A DNA stretch of 64,000 bases from Sphingobacterium sp. SYP-B4668 (GCF_027627455.1 NZ_CP115483.1:62001-126000), one strand, 5' to 3'; shown: positions 29,121 to 38,266, numbered from the stretch's first letter. Program-made: numbers and translations. The notes: a model not told the origin generated them from the sequence alone.

Positions 29121-29138
29121 GCGGTGGTGACTTATCTT

Positions 29139-29170
29139 GCTGTTATTCAATCTGCTTCGTGAATAACAGC
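29139..29170 (-). promoter_or_regulatory. Hairpin or operator at the 5' end of the uvrA message
   Basis: GCTGTTATTCA (29139-29149) and TGAATAACAGC (29160-29170) are perfect 11-base arms around a 10-base loop. It lies between the -7 box and the uvrA start, with no T-run, so it is not a terminator. A damage-repressor operator or an mRNA-protecting stem are both possible. Confidence 0.5.
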
Positions 29171-29174
29171 TGAA

Positions 29175-29182
29175 CAAATTTA
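29175..29182 (-). promoter_or_regulatory. Putative -7 element of uvrA
   Basis: Minus-strand TAAATTTG fits TAnnTTTG and sits about 55 bases before the uvrA ATG. No good -33 TTG was seen upstream of it. Confidence 0.45.
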
Positions 29183-29267
29183 AGGAATAAAACTATTTAA
29201 TGGGGTTTCTGATGGAGGAAAGTAAGTTGACAACAATATCTTTACATAAGCGTACGTATCAGTATAA

Positions 29268-29492
29268 TCATTCTTCTTCTGTATCTTGCTCTTGAGGAGG
29301 CTCGAGATTGGCCAGTAACTTGGCGACTTCTCCTTCGGTTGCTGTCAATTTAGCTCGACAGATTTCGATAAGGTTAGCCGCTCTTTTTATTTTGTCGGAT
29401 AGCTCGTCGATGTTAGTCGTTCCGGATTCGATATCTTGGACGATTAGTTGTAATTCGTTATAAGCTTCAGTATAGCTATAGTTCAGTTCCAT
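29268..29492 (-). CDS. xseB: Exodeoxyribonuclease VII small subunit
   Basis: 74 residues, the usual XseB size. It matches the helical hairpin family: YTEAYNELQLIVQDIESGTT followed by DELSDKIKRAANLIEICRAK. The ATG at 29492 overlaps the end of xseA by 17 bases, so the two are translated together. XseB binds the coiled C-terminal part of XseA to form the enzyme that cuts single-stranded DNA to oligonucleotides from both ends. It ends about 85 bases before the uvrA promoter region. Confidence 0.92.
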   Translation of the reverse strand: MELNYSYTEAYNELQLIVQDIESGTTNIDELSDKIKRAANLIEICRAKLTATEGEVAKLLANLEPPQEQDTEEE

Positions 29493-30756
29493 GTTGTTGT
29501 TGTTTAATATCTACTACTGTACTCTCTATCATACCTTGGTCAAGCATCGTCTGAATGGTGTCTCCAGATTGGATGTCTGAGATGGAAGTAACAAGTTTTC
29601 CATTGACCTTAGTAATCGAAAATCCTCGCTTTAGGAGTTGAAATGGATCTGCCAGTCTCAATACACGGGCCGTATGGTCGAGTGAATTTTGTTGCTCCTT
29701 GAAACTTTGCTGAACCGTAATCAGAAGACTCCTCTCCAAGCCATTTACATCATTTTTGGCCTTTTGAATGGCATGTTGAGCGTTCCATTTGATCTCCGAA
29801 GCATGTTTGGAAAGCTTTTGGCGATGTTGCTCAAATAGCTGAGTGCTTCTATTTTGTATACTTCCGATAGCCTTGTCCAATGGAATGGCAAAGTTATGAA
29901 ATTTTTGAATCAAAAAATCTGCAAGCTCACTCGGCGTAATGGCACTTTTATAGGCAACCATCTCCGTTACTGTCATATTGGTAGAATGACCGATGCCTGT
30001 TAAGATGGGCTTTGGAAATAAGGATACTGCCTTTGCCAATAGGTAATTGTTATAGCTGGAGAGGCCAACTTCTCCACCACCACCTCTAATGATGGCCACA
30101 ACATCATATTCCTCGATATGCTCAGCGATAATACCGAGCTGCCGGATGATGGAGGGAATAGATTTGTCACCCTGCAACAAAGCCGGGTATAGGGTACATT
30201 CGAATCTATATCCCCACGGATTGTGATTGATGATGTTGTAAAAATCCGACAGGCCTTTGCTTGTCTCTACCGAGATAATCGCCAATCGTTTGGGGACCAG
30301 TGGAAAGGGACGTGCCTTGTTCGCGTCATATATCCCTTCGTCTTTTAATTTTCGAATACTTTCCAATTTCTCTTTTTCGAGTTCTCCCAAAGTAAATGTA
30401 GGGTCGATATCTACGATTTTGAGACTGAGCCCATACATAGGGTCAAAGGAAATTGCTGCTTGAAAGAGCATCGTAATCCCTTCACGAAGGGGTTCTTGTA
30501 CTGTTTTAAGGAAATTTGTATTGATGCGATTGTAATCGGCCTTCCAGAGTATTGATCTAATTTCCGCTACTATTTTGCCATCCTTTTTCTCGACGAGTTC
30601 TGGGTAACAATGCCCAGAATGTGAATAGTGATTGAGCTTATTCATTTCTGCTTTAATCCAATACAGACTCTTATAACGATCGGCTATAGTCTTTTGGATA
30701 CTACGGGTCACTTCCAGTAGCGAGAAGATGTGTTTGTTATCGATTAATTCCGGCAT
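29476..30756 (-). CDS. xseA: Exodeoxyribonuclease VII large subunit
   Basis: 426 residues. The N-terminal OB-fold (WIKAEMNKLNHYSHSGHCYP) is followed by the catalytic domain with KRLAIISVETSKGLSDFYNI, VAIIRGGGGEVGLSSYNNYL and KPILTGIGHSTNMTVTEMVA. The long helical tail (about 270-370), which carries the small subunit, is present. The complex degrades single-stranded DNA in repair and recombination. A minus-strand TAAGTTTG at 30762-30769 lies close to the start codon. xseB overlaps downstream. Confidence 0.95.
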   Translation of the reverse strand: MPELIDNKHIFSLLEVTRSIQKTIADRYKSLYWIKAEMNKLNHYSHSGHCYPELVEKKDGKIVAEIRSILWKADYNRINTNFLKTVQEPLREGITMLFQAAISFDPMYGLSLKIVDIDPTFTLGELEKEKLESIRKLKDEGIYDANKARPFPLVPKRLAIISVETSKGLSDFYNIINHNPWGYRFECTLYPALLQGDKSIPSIIRQLGIIAEHIEEYDVVAIIRGGGGEVGLSSYNNYLLAKAVSLFPKPILTGIGHSTNMTVTEMVAYKSAITPSELADFLIQKFHNFAIPLDKAIGSIQNRSTQLFEQHRQKLSKHASEIKWNAQHAIQKAKNDVNGLERSLLITVQQSFKEQQNSLDHTARVLRLADPFQLLKRGFSITKVNGKLVTSISDIQSGDTIQTMLDQGMIESTVVDIKQQQHGTEL

Positions 30757-30761
30757 TTACC

Positions 30762-30769
30762 CAAACTTA
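30762..30769 (-). promoter_or_regulatory. Putative -7 element of xseA
   Basis: Minus-strand TAAGTTTG, six bases before the xseA ATG, suggests a nearly leaderless message. No matching -33 TTG seen. Confidence 0.4.
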
Positions 30770-30919
30770 GACAAAATTTTTTAATGCTAGCGAGTCTTAC
30801 TCATTTCGAAATAATGATAAATGTGTGCATTATTTTGCGTATTTGACACAAAGATTTACATGAAAAAGAAAAATATATTGATTACTTTTATAGCTATAAA
30901 CCCTAAATACAGCACAAGC

Positions 30920-32683
30920 ATGAATATCCGACCTTTAAGATTATTGATGGCAGCATGCAGTATGTTGACAATACTACATGCGCATGGGCAATATAAGCAA
31001 GCATTTGTGAACAATACCGTACTACTCAATAATCAACAAGATATAGTACCTCTTGGTAAACTGGATGACTATCAGTTTGTATTTCTCACTGCCGATTTGG
31101 GCAAGATGGGCGACTTTGTGTCGCAGGCACGACGATATGCGGATTTTGAAGTGAAAAATCTAGACAGGGTAGATGAAAGTGCCAAGTACGCGAATACAGT
31201 TGTTGTAGCTTTGACCGAGGCTGATTTGACCGACCCCTTGATTCATCAATTGATGCAGGTCCGTAAAAACAATAAAAAGGTAATCTTGGTCTTATTCGGA
31301 AATGGGCAAGGGCTGTCCAAGCTAAATAATTTTGGGTCTCCTATTATTTTTGGAGAACATACAGATACGCAATCGCAAAAAAACGCAGCTATGACCCTAT
31401 TCGGAGGACTTGCAAGCACAGCCAAACTGGAGAAGAACTATAGCTTCTACTATGCTAAAGGGGCGGGGTATAATACCAATCAAACAAGGCTTCAATACGC
31501 TGGTGGGCAAGGGAGTTCGCTTAACATCAATAAAATGTCTAAAAAGATAGATGCCATTGCTGCCGAAGCCATAGCCGGAATGGCTACTCCCGGAGCAGTG
31601 GTGATGGTCGTCAAGGATGGGCAGGTAATCTTAGAGAAGGGATATGGATATCATACTTATACGCGTGAACAGCCCACTGAGATTGGAAATATTTTTGACC
31701 TAGCTTCTATCAGTAAGATAGCGGGGACTACTCCTGTCATCATGAGACTGACTGAAGAGCATATTATTGATTTGGACAGTACTATTGGTCACTACCTATA
31801 TCAAGCACAGCAGACCGACAAAAAAGATATCCCATTGCGTAGTGTGATGCTTCATGAAGCAGGATTCACGCCTTATATACCTTTTTATAGACATTTGAAA
31901 GCAGGGGATATACAACGCACATACTCCGCCAGCCATAGCGTCAAAGTTGCTGACAGCTGTTATATTCTCAATCATTATTATCGGGATGTCATGTGGCCGG
32001 AAATGCTCAGTTCTCCAGTGAAGCCAATTGGAAATTATGTGTACAGTGATATCAGTATGTATGTCATGAAAGAGGTATCCGAGCACCAAACTGGGATTCC
32101 GATGGAGGAATATGTACAAAGGAATTTTTACAGACCGCTCGGAATGAAAACTGCTGGATATCTCCCTCGCGATCGCTTTGATAAAAATCGCATCATCCCC
32201 ACAGAAGATGATACGTCATTTCGGAAAGTGCTCTTACAAGGTTATGTACATGATCAAGGAGCGGCAATGGCGGGTGGCGTGGCCGGCCACGCTGGACTAT
32301 TTGCCACGGCCAATGACTTGGCGATATACGCGCAGTTGTTGCTCAATCGTGGAGAATATGGGGGGGCGCGCTACTTTAAACCAGAGACTGTCGATCTCTT
32401 TACTTCTAAGCAATCGAAGACTAGCCGGAGAGGATTGGGCTTTGATCGTAGCGATCCAGATCTTAAAAAGGAATACCCTTCAAAATTTGTAAATGCATCT
32501 GTGTATGGGCATACGGGTTACACCGGCACTTGTATTTGGATCGATCCGGAGAATCAGCTCATCTATATCTTTCTGTCCAATCGGGTACACCCCCAGGTTT
32601 CGAATAAATTGTATGATTTGAATATCCGCAGTCGTATTCAAGAGGCAATCTATGAAACTATCGCTGAATCTAAAAAGCACTAA
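30920..32683 (+). CDS. Serine beta-lactamase-like hydrolase with N-terminal GH3-like remnant
   Basis: 587 residues from ATG 30920, chosen because a signal peptide starts there (MNIRPLRLLMAACSMLTILH, cut before HGQ or YKQ). The beta-lactamase/PBP4* domain (about 200-580) has the SxxK motif in LASISKIAG, Tyr in YSDISMYV and HTG in YGHTGYTG. The first about 190 residues (NNTVLLNNQQDIVPLGKLDD) resemble the second domain of GH3 glycosidases. In Bacteroidota a GH3 N-acetylglucosaminidase is often fused to this hydrolase; here the GH3 catalytic domain is missing. Probably periplasmic, acting on peptidoglycan or small esters or amides. An M19 dipeptidase follows after two bases. Confidence 0.78.
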   Translation: MNIRPLRLLMAACSMLTILHAHGQYKQAFVNNTVLLNNQQDIVPLGKLDDYQFVFLTADLGKMGDFVSQARRYADFEVKNLDRVDESAKYANTVVVALTEADLTDPLIHQLMQVRKNNKKVILVLFGNGQGLSKLNNFGSPIIFGEHTDTQSQKNAAMTLFGGLASTAKLEKNYSFYYAKGAGYNTNQTRLQYAGGQGSSLNINKMSKKIDAIAAEAIAGMATPGAVVMVVKDGQVILEKGYGYHTYTREQPTEIGNIFDLASISKIAGTTPVIMRLTEEHIIDLDSTIGHYLYQAQQTDKKDIPLRSVMLHEAGFTPYIPFYRHLKAGDIQRTYSASHSVKVADSCYILNHYYRDVMWPEMLSSPVKPIGNYVYSDISMYVMKEVSEHQTGIPMEEYVQRNFYRPLGMKTAGYLPRDRFDKNRIIPTEDDTSFRKVLLQGYVHDQGAAMAGGVAGHAGLFATANDLAIYAQLLLNRGEYGGARYFKPETVDLFTSKQSKTSRRGLGFDRSDPDLKKEYPSKFVNASVYGHTGYTGTCIWIDPENQLIYIFLSNRVHPQVSNKLYDLNIRSRIQEAIYETIAESKKH

Positions 32684-32685
32684 CC

Positions 32686-33849
32686 ATGAATAAATCAATA
32701 TATAGCATATTGTTGCTCTCGTTTGCTATTCCGATCTCACGGCCTGCCCAAGCACAGGACTATAGAAAGTTCCATCAGGACCTAATTGTTGTCGACGGGC
32801 ACAATGATGTCATCTATGAATCTATTTTTAAAGGAAAAGATATTGGTCGTAGACTTTCAACAGGGCATACCGATCTGCCGAGGCTAATAGAAGGGGGCGT
32901 AGATGTGCAGGTGTTTGCGGTATGGTCGGATGACAAAAAGTGGAAAAAGGGAGCCTTTAAACATGCTAATGATCAAATTGATGCTCTTGAACGGATGATT
33001 GAGAAAAATTCGAATCGTATCGAGCTTGCTAAAACCAGTGCTGATATCCATCGTATCTTGAGTAAGGGGAAGATGGTAGCACTAATTGGTGTGGAAGGGG
33101 GCAATATGATCGAGAATAGTATCGCCAATCTGGAAAAACTTTACGACAGAGGAGCACGGTACTTAACGTTGACCTGGAATTATAATCTGTCTTGGGCTAC
33201 GGCAGCAGCTATTGAAGTCAAAACCGCCAGTGATAAAGGAAAAGGGCTGAGCGACCATGGAAGGGAGATTATTCGTAAAATGAACGAACTAGGTATGATG
33301 GTGGATCTATCGCATGGAGGCGAACGGACGTTTTACGATGTTCTGGAGACCTCTACCAAGCCTATTCTGGTGTCACATAGTAATGCCTATGCTTTGATGC
33401 CGCATTCTCGTAATTTGAAGGATGAGCAACTTGCGGCTTTAAAAAAGAATGGCGGGGTGATTGGGGTTAATTTTTATTCTGGATTTTTGGATCCAACATA
33501 CAATGATCGAGTAAAAAGACTATATCGCGAGCAGTATGGTAAGAAGGGAGACTACACACTGTCACCAACAAGACAGTATGAAAAGCTTTCGCAAAAAAGA
33601 CAACACGAAGCCAATGCACCTATGTCTAAGCTCTTGGAGCATATTGACTATTTGGTGAGCAAGGTGGGGATAGATCATGTCGCTATAGGATCTGACTATG
33701 ATGGGATTGAATCACCTCCGCGGGAATTGGAAGACGTCAGTAAATTTCCACTTTTGACCGAAGCGTTACTCAACCGAGGTTATAGTAAGGAGGATGTGAC
33801 CAAGATAATGGGGGCTAACTTTTTACGAATATTGAAAGAGAACGAATAG
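32686..33849 (+). CDS. Secreted M19 membrane dipeptidase (renal dipeptidase type)
   Basis: 387 residues. Signal peptide at the start (SIYSILLLSFAIPISRPAQA). Zinc ligands of the M19 amidohydrolase fold are present: HND in IVVDGHNDVIYES, Glu in IGVEGGNM, His in VDLSHGGERTF and in ILVSHSNAYAL, and the terminal Asp in HVAIGSDYDGI. M19 enzymes cut dipeptides, including some with a D-residue on the C side. It begins two bases after the serine hydrolase, so the pair is an operon; recycling of wall peptides or use of exported dipeptides is inferred. Confidence 0.9.
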   Translation: MNKSIYSILLLSFAIPISRPAQAQDYRKFHQDLIVVDGHNDVIYESIFKGKDIGRRLSTGHTDLPRLIEGGVDVQVFAVWSDDKKWKKGAFKHANDQIDALERMIEKNSNRIELAKTSADIHRILSKGKMVALIGVEGGNMIENSIANLEKLYDRGARYLTLTWNYNLSWATAAAIEVKTASDKGKGLSDHGREIIRKMNELGMMVDLSHGGERTFYDVLETSTKPILVSHSNAYALMPHSRNLKDEQLAALKKNGGVIGVNFYSGFLDPTYNDRVKRLYREQYGKKGDYTLSPTRQYEKLSQKRQHEANAPMSKLLEHIDYLVSKVGIDHVAIGSDYDGIESPPRELEDVSKFPLLTEALLNRGYSKEDVTKIMGANFLRILKENE

Positions 33850-34609
33850 AAACCTTCTTTCGGTTTCGAGTTCCTTATTTGTGTCATTACAGAAAACTTA
33901 ATCCCATAGCAGGCAATAGGTGCTATTTGTGTCATTGCAACCTTTCGTTATAGAGCTGCTTATAAAACAGGAGTCGAATAGAATTCGATTTGAGCCAATT
34001 TTATTACCCTACATTTCTATGTTTAGCCGCATAAATAGCAACCTTCCTCAGCGGCATAATTTCAGCAACGAGCTATACGCTTCAAAAAAATACACATCTT
34101 TTTTCAAATTTTTAGGGGATCTAAATAGATAATCTTCTATATTTGCCTCATTGTTTGTAATTAGTCTAAATAAAACAATTGAGCTTTGAAGCGCTTAGGC
34201 TCTGTGATTTTGATTTAGGATTACGTATAAACATGTGTTTGCCAACCCTATCTAGGCATCTACTGGCTGATGTCAAACTCACACGTAGCGAATAGAAACG
34301 TATGTCAGGTACATATGAGTGAGAACTGAAATTTCGGACAGAACGGATGGAAATAGGCGGTATAAAAGCAAAATTTTAAATTTATTTGGAAAGGAAACTA
34401 TGCCATAGACATACTTACTTATCAACAACTCGCCACAAGAGACAAGATTAAGCTTATACAAGTTTACGAAAAGAGACGAATCTACATCCAGTGGTGAAGC
34501 GAACAATTGATACCATCAGCAGGGATTAGATGGTACACAAATAACATCCATATAACTAAATCAACCTTACATACACTACGTATGTCTTTTCTAACGTAAA
34601 AATAGAAAA
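33850..34609. other. 760-base gap: long leader region of the xusA-like gene
   Basis: No gene is supported. It holds two copies of TATTTGTGTCATT (33876-33888 and 33924-33936), an inverted pair TTTAG-N5-CTAAA at 34111-34125, a -7-like TATATTTG at 34138-34145, TTAGTCTAA near 34160 and a 7-base stem (34511-34535, TACCATC/GATGGTA). If the TATATTTG is the promoter, the leader would be about 460 bases; a nearer promoter was not recognised. Confidence 0.45.
34138..34145 (+). promoter_or_regulatory. Possible -7 element upstream of the xusA-like gene
   Basis: TATATTTG fits TAnnTTTG, with no -33 TTG. The palindromic TTTAG-N5-CTAAA lies just before it (34111-34125). It is far from the ATG, so the assignment is weak. 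Confidence 0.3.
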
Positions 34610-36925
34610 ATGCAACAGATAAAAATTTGGGCATTACTTGCCTTTCTGTGCAGCGGAATATCAAGTTTTGCGCAGCAACAATCCACTATACTCAAAGGGA
34701 TGGTGTATTTAGAAGACCAACCTTTACCAGGAGCCACTATCAACGTCGATGGCCAAAAGACTATTTCGGATAATAAGGGTGGGTTTGAAGTCAGGAATAT
34801 CAAGCAAAAAAATGTAAGTATACAGATAACATCAATTGGAGCGCAAGCCTTTACAAAAAATATCGGACTAACTCCCGGGATTGTCAATACGCAGAATTTC
34901 ACCTTACAAAAATCAAATAAGACCATCGATGAGGTAGAGGTTTTGGGAATTACCAAAGTTCAGGAAGTCAATCGCCAAGCGTATAATGTGACAGCAATTG
35001 ACGCGACGAAACTGTATAATACCACGCTGGATATATCAGGAGCATTGGACAAAGTTGCAGGTGTCCGCGTTCGTGAATCAGGAGGTGTCGGTTCGAATTT
35101 TAACCTGTCTCTCAATGGCTTTTCAGGAGAGCACGTGCGCTACTTCGTAGACGGAATTCCTATGGACAACTTTGGGTCTTCTTTCCAGATAAATAATATT
35201 CCAATCAATATTGCAGACCGGATAGAGGTGTATAAAGGTGTGGTGCCTATGTGGTTGGGTTCAGATGCATTAGGAGGGGCAATCAATATTGTGACTGCTG
35301 ACCGTTTTCGCAACTTTGTAGATGCATCTTATAGTTACGGATCATTCAATACACATCGTACGGTTATAAATGCTGCGGCTACATCTAAAAGCGGCCTTAC
35401 ATTCCAGCTAAACGCTTTCCAGAACTATTCGGATAATAATTATAAGGTGACCGTTGAAGCGGCAGATATCTACACCGGTGCCTATGAAAAAAATGCTGTT
35501 GTCGAACGCTTCCATGATAAATATCATAATGAATCCGTTATTGCTCAAGTGGGATTTGTAGACAAAAGTTTTGCTGACCGCCTATTGTTAGGCGTTATTT
35601 TGGGACAAAATTATAAGGAAATTCAGACAGGAGCACGAATGCGTTCTGTTTTTGGACAATGGCACCGTCGTGGTTCGACGGTAATGCCTACCTTAAAATA
35701 TAGAAAAACGGACATCGTAAAGGGATTGGACCTGATTGTCAATGCTAATTACAATTTGGGTAAAGAGCAAAATATCGACACCGTCAATGTACGCTATGAC
35801 TGGTATGGTACTTCGAAGCCAAATGGAACCAATGGCGAACGTGCTAGACAACGGTATATTTATAAAAATAATGAAGGACTTGCAACAGCCAATCTGAACT
35901 ATAGAATGGGTGAGCACCACTCCGTCGCATTGAGTAATGTCTTTTCTACATTCGACCGCAAAGGTAAAGACGAATTGAATCCAACGAATGCTGCGTATGA
36001 AGTCCCGCAAAAGACAAATAAAAATATTCTAGGATTAGGTTATACTTATGGTATTCAAGATGTCTGGACAACGACTGTTTTTGGTAAGTTTATCACGCAA
36101 AATAATAAGAGCGGCACACAAGATACCACACATAATAGATTTGGCTATGGTTTAGCCTCCGCCTATTACGTAAAGCCCAATTTACAGATAAAAGCATCTT
36201 ATGAACGGACAAATCGTATGCCTACACCGTATGAAATGTTTGGAGATGTCGAAAATCAGGAAGCTAATGCAAAGTTGAAGCCGGAGAGTAGTCACAATGT
36301 GAATCTAGGAGCCAGCTACAATTTTGCGGCACAAGAGGACCACCGCTTTGTTGTAGGGGCCAATTTAATCTATCGCTATGCAAGCGACTTTGTCTACAAT
36401 CGTTTGAACAACAATCAATCAAAGCTTGTTGCCGATAACAGAGAAGGGGTCGAAACCTGGGGTGCTGATGCAGATGCACGTTACTCTTACAAGAACTGGT
36501 TGACATTTGGAGGCTCGATTACTTATCAATATTTGCAGAACAAGCAGAAATACGAACCTAATTACTCAAATATTAGCCCATTGTATAATGACCAAATGCC
36601 GAATATTCCATACCTTTTTGGCCATGCAGATGCATCGGTTATTTTCAAAGACTTCATGAGTAAAGGCAACACCCTGAATGCGGGATATAATTTGGTATAT
36701 GTACATGAGTTTTATCTGTATTGGCCAAGCAGAGGCGGACAGAAATTGTATGTGCCAAAACAGTTTACACATGATTTCAATGTCGTGTATAGTTTGGCTG
36801 ATAGTCGCTATAATATTGGCCTTGAAGCTAAAAACGTCACCAATGCAAAGGTTTACGATAATTTTAGCTTACAAAAGCCAGGCAGAGCATTCTATGTTAA
36901 CCTGCGATATTTTATAAATAAATAG
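34610..36925 (+). CDS. TonB-dependent siderophore receptor, XusA-like
   Basis: 771 residues. Signal peptide (IWALLAFLCSGISSFAQ), then a carboxypeptidase-like domain (residues about 25-100), a TonB plug (GALDKVAGVRVRESGGVGSN; HVRYFVDGIPMDNFG; PMWLGSDALGGAINIVTA) and a 22-strand barrel ending AFYVNLRYFINK. The next gene is a DUF4374 lipoprotein. The receptor plus DUF4374 order is that of xusA-xusB of Bacteroides, which import foreign siderophores such as ferric enterobactin; xusC, a PepSY membrane protein, is not adjacent here. Assignment to siderophore uptake rests on that neighbour. The substrate is unknown. Confidence 0.75.
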   Translation: MQQIKIWALLAFLCSGISSFAQQQSTILKGMVYLEDQPLPGATINVDGQKTISDNKGGFEVRNIKQKNVSIQITSIGAQAFTKNIGLTPGIVNTQNFTLQKSNKTIDEVEVLGITKVQEVNRQAYNVTAIDATKLYNTTLDISGALDKVAGVRVRESGGVGSNFNLSLNGFSGEHVRYFVDGIPMDNFGSSFQINNIPINIADRIEVYKGVVPMWLGSDALGGAINIVTADRFRNFVDASYSYGSFNTHRTVINAAATSKSGLTFQLNAFQNYSDNNYKVTVEAADIYTGAYEKNAVVERFHDKYHNESVIAQVGFVDKSFADRLLLGVILGQNYKEIQTGARMRSVFGQWHRRGSTVMPTLKYRKTDIVKGLDLIVNANYNLGKEQNIDTVNVRYDWYGTSKPNGTNGERARQRYIYKNNEGLATANLNYRMGEHHSVALSNVFSTFDRKGKDELNPTNAAYEVPQKTNKNILGLGYTYGIQDVWTTTVFGKFITQNNKSGTQDTTHNRFGYGLASAYYVKPNLQIKASYERTNRMPTPYEMFGDVENQEANAKLKPESSHNVNLGASYNFAAQEDHRFVVGANLIYRYASDFVYNRLNNNQSKLVADNREGVETWGADADARYSYKNWLTFGGSITYQYLQNKQKYEPNYSNISPLYNDQMPNIPYLFGHADASVIFKDFMSKGNTLNAGYNLVYVHEFYLYWPSRGGQKLYVPKQFTHDFNVVYSLADSRYNIGLEAKNVTNAKVYDNFSLQKPGRAFYVNLRYFINK

Positions 36926-36934
36926 TAGTAATTC

Positions 36935-37031
36935 GGTGAGACTATCATGATTTGCCAACTGGCGGATCACACAAAGGAATTAATAATCAGATAGCCTCAT
37001 CACATTAAAAAAAATCGATTCGCCAGTGGGC
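36935..37031 (+). promoter_or_regulatory. Interleaved stems in the intergenic RNA between xusA-like and DUF4374 genes
   Basis: Stem 1 pairs GGTGAGACTATC (36935-36946) with GATAGCCTCATC (36990-37001): 12 pairs with one mismatch and one G-U. Stem 2 pairs GCCAACTGGCGGATC (36954-36968) with GATTCGCCAGTGGGC (37017-37031): 15 pairs with one mismatch and one G-U. The arms alternate, so the stems form a pseudoknot or are mutually exclusive. It ends 23 bases before the DUF4374 start. Confidence 0.5.
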
Positions 37032-37054
37032 GGTTCATGAAATAATTTATACGG

Positions 37055-38257
37055 ATGAAAACGAATATCAAAAAAATGCTAATTGCGATGGTTGCTGTGT
37101 CTGCATTTGCATCATGTAAGAAGGATGATGTTGGACCTGCGAACTATGGAGACTACATTGTCGCGGTCTCTCCCATTGCCTCAACAGGCGTAGCGGATTA
37201 CTTACTGACAGCAGCTAGTCTAGAAGAAGGATCTGTTACCACAAGAGGGCATGGGGTCGAGCAAGATGGTACTTATCGGTATTATATGACGGCAAATAAT
37301 AAATTCTTCTCGATGTTGTACGGCCAGGGAAATCCAGGGGCCGTCACGACCTACGAAATTACGAACGGAAGTTTAAATAAAGTTTCAGATTTTCAATCGG
37401 AAACCGTACAGGCATTTGCACCCGTTAATGATGACATTTTATTAATGAAAATGTCAAGGAGCATCACGAATAAACTATCCAATTTTTATATCGTGAATAC
37501 CAATAGTCTACTCATTACCGGCGAAGGCGCTATAAACAACCAGACACCTTCCAATAACGGCGAGCTGGCACACTTTACGTGGATTAGACAGTTCGGTGAT
37601 AAGGTATTCGCTCCTTATATGTCCATAAAAGGATGTTGTGGAGCAGCCTTTGATACGGCCTATCCAGACAGTTCTTGGATTGCGGTATATTCATATCCAA
37701 AAATGGAACTCGAAAAAGTAATCAAAGATGATCGCACAAGTTATATCGGGGCCTATTTCTTGGATGGGACTGCTGTCGATGAAAAGGGGGACTTATATGC
37801 TTTTTCACCTGCTTCAGCAACTACAGGAGGGAAGGTAAGCAGTAAAAAACCATCGGCAATAGTACGCATTAACAAAGGAACGACAGAATATGACCTTAGT
37901 TACTACTTAAACTTTGAAGAATTGTCGGGAGGTTACAAAATGGGCAATTGGCTGTATGTTGGTCAAGGAAACTTTTTGGTATTGATGACCTCAACAAACG
38001 CGACAGACAAATACAATTTTGGGGTGGTGAATGTTTACAATAAGAGCTTTAAAAAAGTGACGGGTCTACCAAAATCGAGTGATATAAATAGCGTTACTTC
38101 AACCAATTATACAAAACGGAATGGTGTAGGTTATGTTGGCTTTACCCTAAAAGAGGGCACAAGCTATGTCTACAAAATTGATGCAGCTACAGCTACAGCG
38201 ACACAAGGTTTACGAGTAGAAGGTGGTACCATTACCGCAATTGCTAAATTAAACTAA
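37055..38257 (+). CDS. DUF4374 lipoprotein, XusB-like siderophore-binding protein
   Basis: 400 residues. Lipoprotein signal MKTNIKKMLIAMVAV ending AFAS with Cys21 lipidated, so it is probably on the cell surface. The rest is repeated beta strands of a propeller (TTYEITNGSLNKVSDFQSET; PKMELEKVIKDDRTSYIGAY). DUF4374 (PF14298) is the family of XusB, the surface lipoprotein that holds ferric siderophores for XusA. A conserved-looking Cys pair lies in IKGCCGAAFD. The gene is 130 bases after the receptor and ends at a strong terminator, so the two form one unit. No PepSY gene follows. Confidence 0.78.
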   Translation: MKTNIKKMLIAMVAVSAFASCKKDDVGPANYGDYIVAVSPIASTGVADYLLTAASLEEGSVTTRGHGVEQDGTYRYYMTANNKFFSMLYGQGNPGAVTTYEITNGSLNKVSDFQSETVQAFAPVNDDILLMKMSRSITNKLSNFYIVNTNSLLITGEGAINNQTPSNNGELAHFTWIRQFGDKVFAPYMSIKGCCGAAFDTAYPDSSWIAVYSYPKMELEKVIKDDRTSYIGAYFLDGTAVDEKGDLYAFSPASATTGGKVSSKKPSAIVRINKGTTEYDLSYYLNFEELSGGYKMGNWLYVGQGNFLVLMTSTNATDKYNFGVVNVYNKSFKKVTGLPKSSDINSVTSTNYTKRNGVGYVGFTLKEGTSYVYKIDAATATATQGLRVEGGTITAIAKLN

Positions 38258-38266
38258 GTTGGAAGG

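Noticed and set aside
33920..34132. A 70-codon plus-strand gene in the gap after the dipeptidase
   Set aside because: No signal, domain or promoter; composition is that of the surrounding non-coding sequence.
34591..34956. A 121-codon minus-strand gene overlapping the receptor start
   Set aside because: It lies fully opposite the signal peptide and N-terminal domain of a clear TonB receptor.
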